Notes under the pieces: model-generated
What the model was told of the DNA's origin: nothing
What the model saw: the letters and a program-made list of their open reading frames with translations, nothing else
Database searches by the model: none
From: UBA1738 sp003453455
GTDB taxonomy: Bacteria; Bacillota; Clostridia; UBA1381
DNA: 7,973 bases
Assembly: GCA_946621875.1 (NCBI GenBank)
Contig: CAMOOX010000054.1
Coordinates: forward strand, 1-7,973
Direction: 5' to 3'
Part shown: positions 1-5,885 of the stretch, piece after piece
Numbering within the stretch: the stretch's first letter is position 1
Layout of the letters: the number at the start of each line of letters is the position of its first letter
Program-made: the position numbers and the translations under genes

Positions 1-546
1 GATTTTAAGGACTCCGACATATAAATCGCTTGTATCAATTCCTATTTCTTTGAGAATTTCGCAATCTTCAAGGCTCACGCAATACCCGTTGTATGATGGT
101 ATAGAGGTCCAAGTTGATGCCTCTTCAAAAATCCCTTCTTCGCTAAGTTGATCTGCATATTTTTCCGATACCAAAAAAACAAAGGATTCCGTATATCCCA
201 TTTCAACAGAATATTTTGTAAACATAGCCTGCGTGTATTGTGGGTCCCCATGCTCGCCCATATCAAGATATGTTACATATGCTTCGGGTTTTCCGTTTTC
301 GGTTATATCGTCTATGTTTTGTTCAATCAGGCTAGTAAGTGCATTCACAGCTTCATCCGAGATTTGATTTTCCGAGATGTAATCAATTTGCAAATCATAA
401 TTTATTCTGTGCGCACACTCGCTTATAGTTATTCCGATAAAAATTATAATAATTGCAGTAGCTATTGTATGTATTTTGTAATAATCCCAAAAATATTCCC
501 ACCATTCCTTGGTGAAGCGTTTTGGTTTTGTGCCATATACTTCCAT
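1..546 (-). CDS. Membrane-anchored protein of unknown function (3' end cut by window edge)
   Basis: Reading from the ATG at 546 on the minus strand gives 182 codons without a stop, running off the left edge, so the C-terminus is missing. The start is set by AGGAG (553-557) seven bases upstream. Residues 1-25 are aromatic and basic (EWWEYFWDYYKIH at 14-26). Residues 27-42 form one hydrophobic helix (IATAIIIIFIGITI), and the rest is a polar, acidic domain. A single-pass protein with a short cytoplasmic head and a large outer domain is the simplest reading. Similar WEYFWxYYK-helix openings occur in uncharacterised Clostridia proteins (recalled, not searched). I recognise no catalytic motif and assign no function. 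It has its own promoter and is divergent from the zinc-ribbon gene. Confidence 0.8.
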   Translation of the reverse strand, partial: MEVYGTKPKRFTKEWWEYFWDYYKIHTIATAIIIIFIGITISECAHRINYDLQIDYISENQISDEAVNALTSLIEQNIDDITENGKPEAYVTYLDMGEHGDPQYTQAMFTKYSVEMGYTESFVFLVSEKYADQLSEEGIFEEASTWTSIPSYNGYCVSLEDCEILKEIGIDTSDLYVGVLKI

Positions 547-575
547 TTCAAGCTCCTTTTATAGTTTGTACCTAT

Positions 576-604
576 ATCTTAACATAAAAAATCAAAATAA
601 TCAA
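576..604 (-). promoter_or_regulatory. Sigma-A promoter of the leftward membrane-protein gene
   Basis: On the minus strand, TTGATT (599-604) and TAAGAT (576-581) are separated by 17 bases, with TG one base before the -10 (extended -10). The -10 box lies 29 bases upstream of the ATG at 546, leaving room for a short leader with the ribosome site. Confidence 0.6.
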
Positions 605-623
605 CCTTAAATCAAGTATTATA

Positions 624-652
624 TTGCATTAAAATTTAACCCGTGGTATAAT
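624..652 (+). promoter_or_regulatory. Sigma-A promoter of the zinc-ribbon/patatin pair
   Basis: TTGCAT (624-629) and a perfect TATAAT (647-652) are separated by exactly 17 bases. The -10 box lies 38 bases upstream of the ATG at 691. The ribosome site AAGGAGGG (676-683) lies between them, seven bases before the start. The -35 box is 20 bases from the divergent promoter's -35, so the two polymerase sites are back to back. Confidence 0.75.
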
Positions 653-690
653 GATAAGAAAATCAGAACTTTTCCAAGGAGGGAAAGACT

Positions 691-1008
691 ATGCTTTTGA
701 CTTTTGTGACTGTAATCGGTGTGACATTACTGATTTTCGGAGAAGTGCTTGCAGAGCTTGCGCCGCCGGAACTTAAAGTAATTGTTATAGCTATTTCAGT
801 TATTGCCTTTTTGGTGAGTATAATAACAGCCGTATATATTGATTATAAAGGCGGAAAATATAAATGCCCAAAATGCGGAAAAGAATTTGTGCCGACGGTA
901 AAGTCTTATATATTTTCACCGCATTTTGGAACCACGAGGCATTTAAAATGCCCCGAATGCAGCGAAAAAAGCTGGTGCAAGCAAATTAAGAAAAGGGATG
1001 TTTTGTAA
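691..1008 (+). CDS. Small two-helix membrane protein with C-terminal zinc ribbon
   Basis: The 105-residue product has two hydrophobic stretches, about residues 2-20 and 29-50, joined by a short ELAPPE turn. A cytoplasmic-type tail follows with CPKCGKEF (Cys59, Cys62) and CPEC (Cys87, Cys90), spaced as in a four-cysteine zinc ribbon. An extra Cys96 follows. The start is fixed by a strong AAGGAGGG seven bases upstream and a good promoter. The patatin-like gene begins two bases after its stop, so the two are almost certainly co-transcribed and probably translationally coupled. The ribbon suggests metal, nucleic-acid or protein binding at the membrane. The sequence does not reveal the function, and I do not recognise a named family. 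Confidence 0.85.
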   Translation: MLLTFVTVIGVTLLIFGEVLAELAPPELKVIVIAISVIAFLVSIITAVYIDYKGGKYKCPKCGKEFVPTVKSYIFSPHFGTTRHLKCPECSEKSWCKQIKKRDVL

Positions 1009-1010
1009 AT

Positions 1011-1868
1011 ATGGAAAAGGCAAGAAATGCTCTTATAATGGAGGGCGGAGCTATGCGCGGTATGTTTACCTGCGGTGTTTTGGATGTATTTATGGAAGAG
1101 GGAATAGCGTTTGACGCCGCCTGTGGTGTGTCAGCAGGAGCGGTGTTTAGCTGCAACTATAAATCGGGACAGATTGGCCGTGCTATACGGTATAATAAGA
1201 AATATGCCAAAGATGCAAGATATTGCAGTATTCGTTCACTTATAAAGACAGGAGACCTTTTTGGTGCGGATTTTTGCTATCGTGAAATACCCGACAAATT
1301 AGATATATTTGACAGAAAGGCGTTTTCGGAAAATCCTATGCCTTTTTATGTGGGCGCTACCGATGTTTTGACGGGGAAGAGCCTATTCCATAACTGCGAA
1401 AAATGTGATGAGGAGGATATGCTGTGGATGCGTGCGTCTGCGTCTATGCCGCTTTTGTCACGGATTGTTGAGGTTGACGGATACTCTCTTTTAGACGGCG
1501 GTATTTCTGACCCCATACCATATAAGTATATGGAAAGCCTTGGTTATAACAGGAATATAGTTATACTTACTCAGCCGAAAAATTATAAGAAACGGAAGAG
1601 CAGGTCAGTTCCGATAATAAAGCTTATGATGAAAAAGTATCCTGCAATTATTTCTGCAATGGAGAAAAGGCACGAGGTATATAGTAATCAACTTAAAGAA
1701 ATAAAAGAGCGGGAAGAAAAAGGCGAGGCGCTTGTAATAAGACCGCCAAAAAGTCTTGGTATAGGACGAACTGAGAAAAATGCGCAAAAGCTGGAATGTG
1801 TATATCAGGAGGGCAGAATTGAGGCGCAAAAGAGGATTAAGGAAATAAAAGAATTTTTAGCAAAATAA
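1011..1868 (+). CDS. Patatin-like phospholipase (YjjU type)
   Basis: The 285-residue protein is a serine hydrolase of the patatin fold and is expected to cleave acyl esters of phospholipids or related lipids. Visible motifs are the glycine-rich oxyanion loop GGAMRG (12-17), the nucleophile elbow GVSAG with Ser41, and the catalytic Asp162 in the DGG motif of LLDGGISDPIP. The Ser-Asp dyad is therefore complete. From about residue 190, a C-terminal region (KKYPAI, KRHEVYSNQL, VIRPPKSLGI) matches the extra domain carried by the YjjU branch (DUF6363). No signal peptide is seen, so it is likely cytoplasmic or peripheral. The ribosome site is weak (AAGGGA at 993-998, 12 bases away), which fits coupling to the zinc-ribbon gene two bases upstream. 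The natural substrate is unknown. Confidence 0.92.
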   Translation: MEKARNALIMEGGAMRGMFTCGVLDVFMEEGIAFDAACGVSAGAVFSCNYKSGQIGRAIRYNKKYAKDARYCSIRSLIKTGDLFGADFCYREIPDKLDIFDRKAFSENPMPFYVGATDVLTGKSLFHNCEKCDEEDMLWMRASASMPLLSRIVEVDGYSLLDGGISDPIPYKYMESLGYNRNIVILTQPKNYKKRKSRSVPIIKLMMKKYPAIISAMEKRHEVYSNQLKEIKEREEKGEALVIRPPKSLGIGRTEKNAQKLECVYQEGRIEAQKRIKEIKEFLAK

Positions 1869-1909
1869 ATATCCCCTGTAATTAAGTGAGGGGGTATAAG
1901 GAAGTATTT

Positions 1910-1945
1910 CCGCAAGATTATGCAATATCTTGCGGATTTTCCTTT
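1910..1945 (+). terminator. Rho-independent terminator after the patatin-like gene
   Basis: CCGCAAGAT (1910-1918) pairs perfectly with ATCTTGCGG (1927-1935) around an 8-base loop, followed by ATTTTCCTTT. It lies 41 bases after the patatin stop. Its left arm overlaps the stop codon of the decayed recombinase frame on the opposite strand. Confidence 0.8.
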
Positions 1946-2140
1946 ATATCGGGGTTAAATTCCCCGATACAGTTAAATACAATCTGTATCTTTTGTACCC
2001 CATGACAGCTTGATTTATCGTGTATTGCTCTTGTACTGAGAGCAGTGGTAATGATCCTGTGTGCTGTCAAATCTTTTACAGGTGGCAAAGTGTAATTTGC
2101 TGCCGCAGTCCGCACAAAAAATCAATCCCGAAAGCCACAC
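1918..2140 (-). pseudogene. Remnant of a large serine recombinase (zinc-ribbon and C-terminal tail)
   Basis: Two minus-strand frames hold pieces of one family. In the frame starting at 2140 the translation reads LSGLIFCADCG, then SKLHFATCKRF, then HYHCSQYKSNT, and hits TAA at 2015-2017. This is the zinc beta-ribbon of large serine recombinases from Clostridia transposons. From about 2012 a second frame gives SSCHG and then VQKIQIVFNCIGEF to a TAA at 1918-1920, like the extreme C-terminus of such proteins. The segment of over a hundred residues normally found between these parts is absent, and the frame changes at the join. The N-terminal catalytic domain is missing too; upstream of 2140 the frame soon meets a stop. 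I infer a transposon or integrative-element integrase that was deleted and frameshifted. The zinc-ribbon match is strong, and the tail match is moderate. Confidence 0.7.
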
Positions 2141-2422
2141 TTGCAAAATTTGATTTTAATTTTTGGAGAATAACCCCTCAAACCCTCTTTATTTATTTTG
2201 TCCTCATATAAGAAACAAATTAAAATTGAAAATAGCAACTACTTTTGAGAATTTTTTCTCATATACTAATACCTTTAAAAATCAGTGAAATGCAAAAGCT
2301 TATAAAAACTTGGATATTTTATATAAAAAGTAACCTTTTCACAAAAAGCGTTACATAAGTAACGATACAAAATATTCTGATGTTTTAAATTGCAAAAAAG
2401 TAATATATAATACAAACAGAGT
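2141..2422. other. AT-rich gene-free stretch
   Basis: No credible reading frame is found on either strand. It holds a TGAGAA-TTTT-TTCTCA palindrome (2246-2261) and the CGTTAC-ATAA-GTAACG palindrome listed separately. A TATAAT at 2406-2411 has no fitting -35 box. It is probably degraded intergenic or mobile DNA between the two gene relics. Confidence 0.5.
2349..2364. promoter_or_regulatory. Palindrome CGTTAC-N4-GTAACG, candidate regulator site
   Basis: There is a perfect 6-base inverted repeat with spacer ATAA. A further GTAAC lies at 2330-2334. The same GTAAC/GTTAC half-sites, in opposite order, flank the start of transcription of the TetR gene at 2573-2586. It lies 59 bases before the aldo-keto reductase remnant, so it may be the old operator of that gene. 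No convincing promoter overlaps it. Confidence 0.4.
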
Positions 2423-2536
2423 GGCAGAGGCAACACGCAAACGCTCTTTAATGATAAAACAATATCGTCTATTGCGAAAGAAGAAATGCAACGCCTTACC
2501 GATATTGATAAAAACGAAAGATTTGCTGATTATTAA
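2423..2536 (+). pseudogene. Internally deleted C-terminal remnant of an aldo-keto reductase
   Basis: The frame from GGC at 2423 to TAA at 2534-2536 reads GRGNTQTLFNDKTISSIAK, then EEMQRLTDIDKNERFADY. The first part matches the region after the conserved PLG of aldo-keto reductases (compare GHGDKSLLEEDIFADLAK in the gene at 3750). The second part matches the end of the family (compare EEMAEIAKLDKNERYY). The roughly 45 residues that should lie between, including the IPGSKN-type cofactor motif, are missing. Everything before the glycine is also lost, and there is no start codon or ribosome site. The sequence differs clearly from the downstream reductase, so it is a separate, older gene and not a recent copy. 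It sits directly upstream of the TetR promoter. Confidence 0.65.
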
Positions 2537-2543
2537 TATTCCC

Positions 2544-2572
2544 TTGAAAATAAGTACAAATTATAGTATAAT
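2544..2572 (+). promoter_or_regulatory. Sigma-A promoter of the tetR-flavodoxin-reductase operon
   Basis: TTGAAA (2544-2549) and a perfect TATAAT (2567-2572) are separated by 17 bases. The -10 box is 52 bases upstream of the ATG at 2625. Intergenic gaps of 18 and 21 bases downstream make one transcript likely. Confidence 0.75.
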
Positions 2573-2586
2573 GTAACCATAGTTAC
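2573..2586. promoter_or_regulatory. Palindromic operator GTAAC-N4-GTTAC at the TetR transcription start
   Basis: There is a perfect 5-base inverted repeat with spacer CATA. It begins at the base after the -10 box, so a bound protein would cover the transcription start. A palindrome in this place, upstream of a TetR-family gene, fits autorepression. Which protein binds is inferred from position only. Confidence 0.55.
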
Positions 2587-2624
2587 TTATTGTTTGAACA
2601 TAAAATAAGCTATGGAGGTCAGAT

Positions 2625-3194
2625 ATGATTTTAAACGGAACAGAAGATTTAAGAGTGCAAAAAACGATTGAAGCGATCAAAAACACCTTTGAGGAACTTA
2701 TTTGCGAAAAGGATTTTGAAAAGATAACGGTAAAAGAGTTATGCGACAGAGCGAGGATAAATAAAAAAACATTTTACACTTATTACCCTACTTTAGATGA
2801 TTTGCTCGCAGAACTTCAAATGGAGATTTCCGGGACGTATATCGAACATATCAAGGACTTTCGTCTGCCGGAGGAGATTGATAAACTCACCAGAGCGTTT
2901 TTTGAGTATTCAGCAAAGCAGGGACAGGCATACGAAAAAATCACAATAAGTGGAAGCTATGGGTATGTACGTCAAAGAATGATAAACAATGTGAAAAACG
3001 AAACCTGGAGTAAATCTGAAAAGTTCAATAAAATGGACGAATTTTTCCGCAATATACTTTTAGAATACCTCAACACAACAACCTTAAACATTTACAAGGA
3101 ATGGGTAGAAAAAGGCAAAAAACAACCGCTTGAAGAAGTGATTGACCTGTCAATAAAGCTTATCTGCGGCGGCGTGAACGAATTTTTAAAGTAA
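2625..3194 (+). CDS. TetR/AcrR-family transcriptional repressor
   Basis: The 189-residue protein has a typical TetR N-terminal DNA-binding domain. Helix 1 starts near residue 10 (VQKTIEAIKNTFEELICEK). The helix-turn-helix covers about 34-54 (ITVKELCDRARINKK, then TFYTYYPT), with the family's hallmark F-Y-x-Y-Y at 50-54. The remaining 130 residues are helical and would form the ligand-binding and dimer domain; their sequence does not suggest a ligand. The start is chosen for GGAGG (2614-2618) six bases upstream. It is the first gene of an operon with a flavodoxin and an aldo-keto reductase, so I infer that it senses an aldehyde, quinone or other redox-active compound and represses its own operon through the palindrome at 2573-2586. 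Confidence 0.9.
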   Translation: MILNGTEDLRVQKTIEAIKNTFEELICEKDFEKITVKELCDRARINKKTFYTYYPTLDDLLAELQMEISGTYIEHIKDFRLPEEIDKLTRAFFEYSAKQGQAYEKITISGSYGYVRQRMINNVKNETWSKSEKFNKMDEFFRNILLEYLNTTTLNIYKEWVEKGKKQPLEEVIDLSIKLICGGVNEFLK

Positions 3195-3212
3195 GGAAAG
3201 GAAGATTTTTAT

Positions 3213-3728
3213 ATGTCAAAGATTATAACAGTTTACTATTCGAGAAAAGGTGAAAATTATGTAAATGGCAGTATTAAACACCTTGAAAAAGGCAATACCG
3301 AGCGTGTTGCGGAGTTTATACAAAAGGCTGTCGGCGGCGATTTGTTTGAGGTGGAAACGGTAAGAGAATATTCAGAAAGCTATATGACTTGCATTGAAGA
3401 AGCAAAAGAGGAGCTTCGGGAAAAGGCTCGCCCTGAAATAAAGGCATATCCCGAAAATTTTGAAAGCTATGATACAATTTTTATTGGCTATCCGAACTGG
3501 TGGGGTACGATGCCAATGTGTATGTTTACGCTTTTGGAAAAGTATGACCTTACAGGCAAAACAATTATTCCTTTTTGCACAAACGAGGGCAGCGGTATGG
3601 GCGCAAGCGAGCGTGATATTAAAAACATCTGCAAGGGCGCAATGGTAAAAGGAGGTCTTTCCGTACACGGTGCAGAATCCGCAAATGCCCAAAGCATGGT
3701 TACAGCTTGGGCAAAAGCATCTTTATAA
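3213..3728 (+). CDS. Flavodoxin-like FMN protein
   Basis: The 171-residue protein has a full flavodoxin fold of the Flavodoxin_4 type. It opens with beta-strand 1 and the phosphate loop (IITVYYSRKGENY, 4-16). An insertion then precedes GNTERVAEFI (27-36), which carries the Asn-Thr that normally holds the FMN phosphate and starts helix 1. GYPNWWGTMPM (92-102) is the loop against the isoalloxazine ring, and FCTNEGSGMG (121-130) is the second FMN-binding segment. No signal peptide is present, so it is cytosolic. Related proteins are found next to aldo-keto reductases and are thought to act as electron carriers or quinone reductases; the partner here is unknown. The ribosome site AAGGAAAGGAAG (3193-3204) overlaps the stop codon of the TetR gene, so expression is tied to the operon. 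Confidence 0.9.
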   Translation: MSKIITVYYSRKGENYVNGSIKHLEKGNTERVAEFIQKAVGGDLFEVETVREYSESYMTCIEEAKEELREKARPEIKAYPENFESYDTIFIGYPNWWGTMPMCMFTLLEKYDLTGKTIIPFCTNEGSGMGASERDIKNICKGAMVKGGLSVHGAESANAQSMVTAWAKASL

Positions 3729-3749
3729 TAAAAAAGGAGAAATGAAAAA

Positions 3750-4592
3750 ATGGAAAAAGTAATTTTAAACAATAATATTGAATGTCCCGTTATCGGAATC
3801 GGAACATTTATGTTATCCCCTGCTGAAGCAGAAAACAGCGTAAGGGAAGCGCTTAAAATGGGTTATTCCCTTGTAGACACCGCAAACGCTTATGTAAACG
3901 AGAGAGCCTGCGGCAAAGGAATAAAGGACAGCGGACTTAAAAGAGAAGATATTTTCCTTTCCACAAAGCTGTGGCCGAGCGAATACGAAAACCCGAATGC
4001 AGTTGATGAAACGCTTGAGCGTCTCGGTGTGGATTATGTTGACCTTTTATATATTCATCAGCCGGCCGGAAACTGGCTTGCAGGTTACAGACAGCTTGAA
4101 AAGGCATATAAAGAAGGTAAAGCAAAGTCGATCGGTATTTCAAACTTTGAGGGTAAATACATTGAAGAGCTTGAAACAAAGTGGGAGATTGTGCCGCAGT
4201 TCATTTAGGTAGAAGCGCATCCGTATTTTACGCAAAAGGAACTTCGTAAAACGCTTGATAAATACGACATAAAACTGATGAGCTGGTATCCTCTCGGTCA
4301 CGGTGATAAGTCACTTCTGGAAGAAGATATTTTCGCCGATCTTGCAAAGAAGTATGATAAAACTCCCGCGCAGATAATATTACGCTGGCATACACAAATG
4401 GGATTTGTCGTTATCCCCGGCAGTAAGAATGTAGATCATATCAAAGACAATCTTGATATTCTGGATTTTACACTGACTGATGAGGAAATGGCAGAAATCG
4501 CAAAGCTCGATAAAAATGAGCGTTACTATCACCGCACAGAAGAGCAGCTTAAACAGTTTGCAGGCTGGAAACCACAGTTTGAAAGAGTATAA
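3750..4592 (+). pseudogene. Aldo-keto reductase interrupted by an in-frame TAG
   Basis: Read through one amber codon, this is a full-length reductase of 280 residues, a cytosolic NAD(P)H-dependent TIM barrel that reduces aldehydes or ketones. The catalytic tetrad is present: Asp43 (LVDTAN), Tyr48, Lys73 (STKLW) and His103 (YIHQP). SIGISNF, the PLGHG segment and the cofactor motif VIPGSKN are also intact. The TAG is codon 153 (4206-4208), in VPQFI-stop-VEAHPY. The family normally has Gln here (QVExHPY), the residue that contacts the nicotinamide, so a single C-to-T change from CAG explains the stop. No frameshift or other stop is seen up to TAA at 4590-4592. Translation should yield a 152-residue half barrel without its cofactor site. 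The ATG at 4278 has no ribosome site. The start at 3750 is served by AAAAAGGAG (3731-3739). A sequencing error is possible. Confidence 0.85.
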
Positions 4593-4596
4593 CTTT

Positions 4597-4633
4597 AATA
4601 AAAATCCACGTGCTATGCACATGGATTTTTATT
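4597..4633. terminator. Bidirectional terminator after the reductase gene
   Basis: AATAAAAATCCACGTG (4597-4612) pairs with CACATGGATTTTTATT (4618-4633) with one mismatch in 16 positions, around a 5-base loop. The A-run on one arm and T-run on the other allow termination on either strand. It starts four bases after the TAA of the reductase. Confidence 0.85.
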
Positions 4634-4772
4634 ATGCGTGAAAAAGTGTTGATTTTGCCTTGTTTATTTTCGTATAAATGCCCTTGCGTTTTCAGATGTG
4701 AAAATCATAAAGGCTATACCGAAAACGGCTCTTACAGAGAAAATCCTTTCCGCTTTTGAATATAAAAACGGC
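4634..4772. other. Spacer between two terminators, no gene called
   Basis: These 139 bases lie between two bidirectional hairpins. Short open stretches exist on both strands. One plus-strand frame gives KAIPKTALTEKIL, which resembles the end of acyl-CoA ligases. One minus-strand frame ends in SENARAFIRK and TAA. Neither has a start, a ribosome site or enough length, so I call no gene; degraded mobile or gene debris is possible. Confidence 0.4.
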
Positions 4773-4819
4773 AAAAAAGGCAAGCATACCCATTATAAAT
4801 GGAAATATGCTTGTTTTTT
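4773..4819. terminator. Bidirectional terminator between the accessory operon and obg-mltG
   Basis: CAAGCATA (4781-4788) pairs with TATGCTTG (4806-4813), and inside it CCATT (4790-4794) pairs with AATGG (4798-4802). Six A's precede it (4773-4778) and six T's follow (4814-4819), so it can work on both strands. It lies about 70 bases past the mltG stop and is the likely end of the obg-mltG transcript. Confidence 0.85.
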
Positions 4820-4885
4820 CTACACTCTGCCAGTCGGTAATAAATTGATACTTCCTTATCACCACTTACCTTTTACAGGGGATAT

Positions 4886-5878
4886 TTACTTTGCAGTTGA
4901 AGTGTGCTGGGAAAAGGTTTCGGTGAATATGTGCGAGCCGTCATTTTTTACGGTATCGGTGTGATAATAAAGATACTTGTGCAATAATGGACTTTTTGCA
5001 GCAATAATCGACTTTATTGCTGGACAGCATATAGGCCCTGCCGGAAGTCCTTTATACTTATAGGTGTTATATTTTGAGCTTGCTTCAAGGTCCTTATAAT
5101 ATATTTTGCTTCTATCATATCTTCCGTCTGATACGGCATAGGCAACAGTTGCGTCAATTTGAAGGCGCATATTTTGCTTTAAGCGGTTTTCGATAACTCC
5201 TGCTATAATTGCGCGCTCACTGTCAATTTTTGCCTCTCGCTCTATCATAGATGCCTTTGTAACTATATCAAAGAGGATATTATTTTTAATATTAAGCGGT
5301 AAAATTTGCTTTTCAAATTCCTTTAACATAGTATCAATTATGGTTTTTGCACTTGCGTCTGCGTAAAATTCATAAGTTTCGGGGTATAAAAAGCCTTGAA
5401 GCCGATATTTTATATCCCTTGAATTCGGAATGGCTGATAAAAAATCATAATCATAATTTTCTAAGAGCGCTGCCTCAAATTCGGCTTTTGTGCAAAGTCC
5501 GAGACTTATAAGTTTGTCCTCAATCATTTCTACTGAGTATCCTTCGGGGATAGTTACCGAAACTGTGTTCTTTTTTGCGCCGTCTTTTGCAAGCGTTTTA
5601 AATATGCTGTTAAGTGAAGCGTTTTTGTCAATCTTAAATGTTCCGTAGCGGAGTTTTCCGCGGTAGGGGGAGACAAAAAGCCTTGCAAGAAAATATGATT
5701 TGCTTTTTATTAGTCCGTTTTCCTTTAAAACTTCCGAAATTTGCACAGAATTTGCACCCTCGGGAATAGAAATGGAAACAGCACCCTTTTTTAAAGCGTG
5801 TATTAAGTTGTTTGCTAAAACTAATATTAAAATTGCAATAGCAAGTTTAAAAACAAAAGATTTTCTTTTTCTTTTCAT
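4886..5878 (-). CDS. mltG: Endolytic murein transglycosylase MltG
   Basis: The 330-residue protein belongs to the YceG/MltG family, which cuts nascent peptidoglycan strands at the outer face of the membrane and helps set glycan length. The N-terminus is basic (MKRKRKS), followed by one membrane helix at about 8-29. A LysM-like region follows at about 34-98 (IPEGANSVQISEVL, RYGTFKI). The catalytic domain is recognisable by IPEGYSVEMI (110-119), LQGFLYPETYEF (160-171) and ASMIEREA (209-216), where Glu213 matches the catalytic Glu of the family. RLQIDATVAYA and GLPAGPICCP complete the signature. I chose the ATG at 5878; an in-frame TTG at 5902 would overlap obg. The gene follows the obg stop after seven bases, so the two are co-transcribed. 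It ends in TAA. Confidence 0.93.
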   Translation of the reverse strand: MKRKRKSFVFKLAIAILILVLANNLIHALKKGAVSISIPEGANSVQISEVLKENGLIKSKSYFLARLFVSPYRGKLRYGTFKIDKNASLNSIFKTLAKDGAKKNTVSVTIPEGYSVEMIEDKLISLGLCTKAEFEAALLENYDYDFLSAIPNSRDIKYRLQGFLYPETYEFYADASAKTIIDTMLKEFEKQILPLNIKNNILFDIVTKASMIEREAKIDSERAIIAGVIENRLKQNMRLQIDATVAYAVSDGRYDRSKIYYKDLEASSKYNTYKYKGLPAGPICCPAIKSIIAAKSPLLHKYLYYHTDTVKNDGSHIFTETFSQHTSTAK

Positions 5879-5885
5879 ATTTTTC

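Noticed and set aside
148..564. 138-codon plus-strand frame in the left flank
   Set aside because: It is antisense to the 182-codon open frame at 1-546, which has a ribosome site, a promoter and a sensible membrane-protein composition.
1871..1897. Possible hairpin ATCCCC...GGGGGTAT just after the patatin stop
   Set aside because: It has only four or five G-C pairs, a loop of more than ten bases and no T-run. The stem at 1910-1935 is far stronger.
1918..2115. Stand-alone 65-residue minus-strand gene
   Set aside because: The start has no ribosome site. The overlapping frame encodes a recombinase zinc ribbon, so this is the tail of a broken gene.
2246..2261. Palindrome TGAGAA-TTTT-TTCTCA as a regulatory site or terminator
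   Set aside because: It is AT-rich with a short 6-base stem, lies far from any gene start, has no T-run beyond the stem and has no second copy.
4206..4208. Programmed recoding (selenocysteine, pyrrolysine or amber-to-Gln code)
   Set aside because: TAG is not a selenocysteine codon. Pyrrolysine is not known in this family, and obg uses TAG as its normal stop. A simple nonsense mutation explains the site.
4278..4592. Separate 104-residue protein from the C-terminal half of the reductase
   Set aside because: No ribosome site precedes the ATG, and half a TIM barrel without its catalytic residues is unlikely to fold. It is the distal part of the interrupted gene.
4698..4964. 88-codon plus-strand frame after the reductase terminator
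   Set aside because: It runs through a strong terminator stem and into the antisense of mltG. It has no ribosome site and no family resemblance beyond a short acyl-ligase-like scrap.
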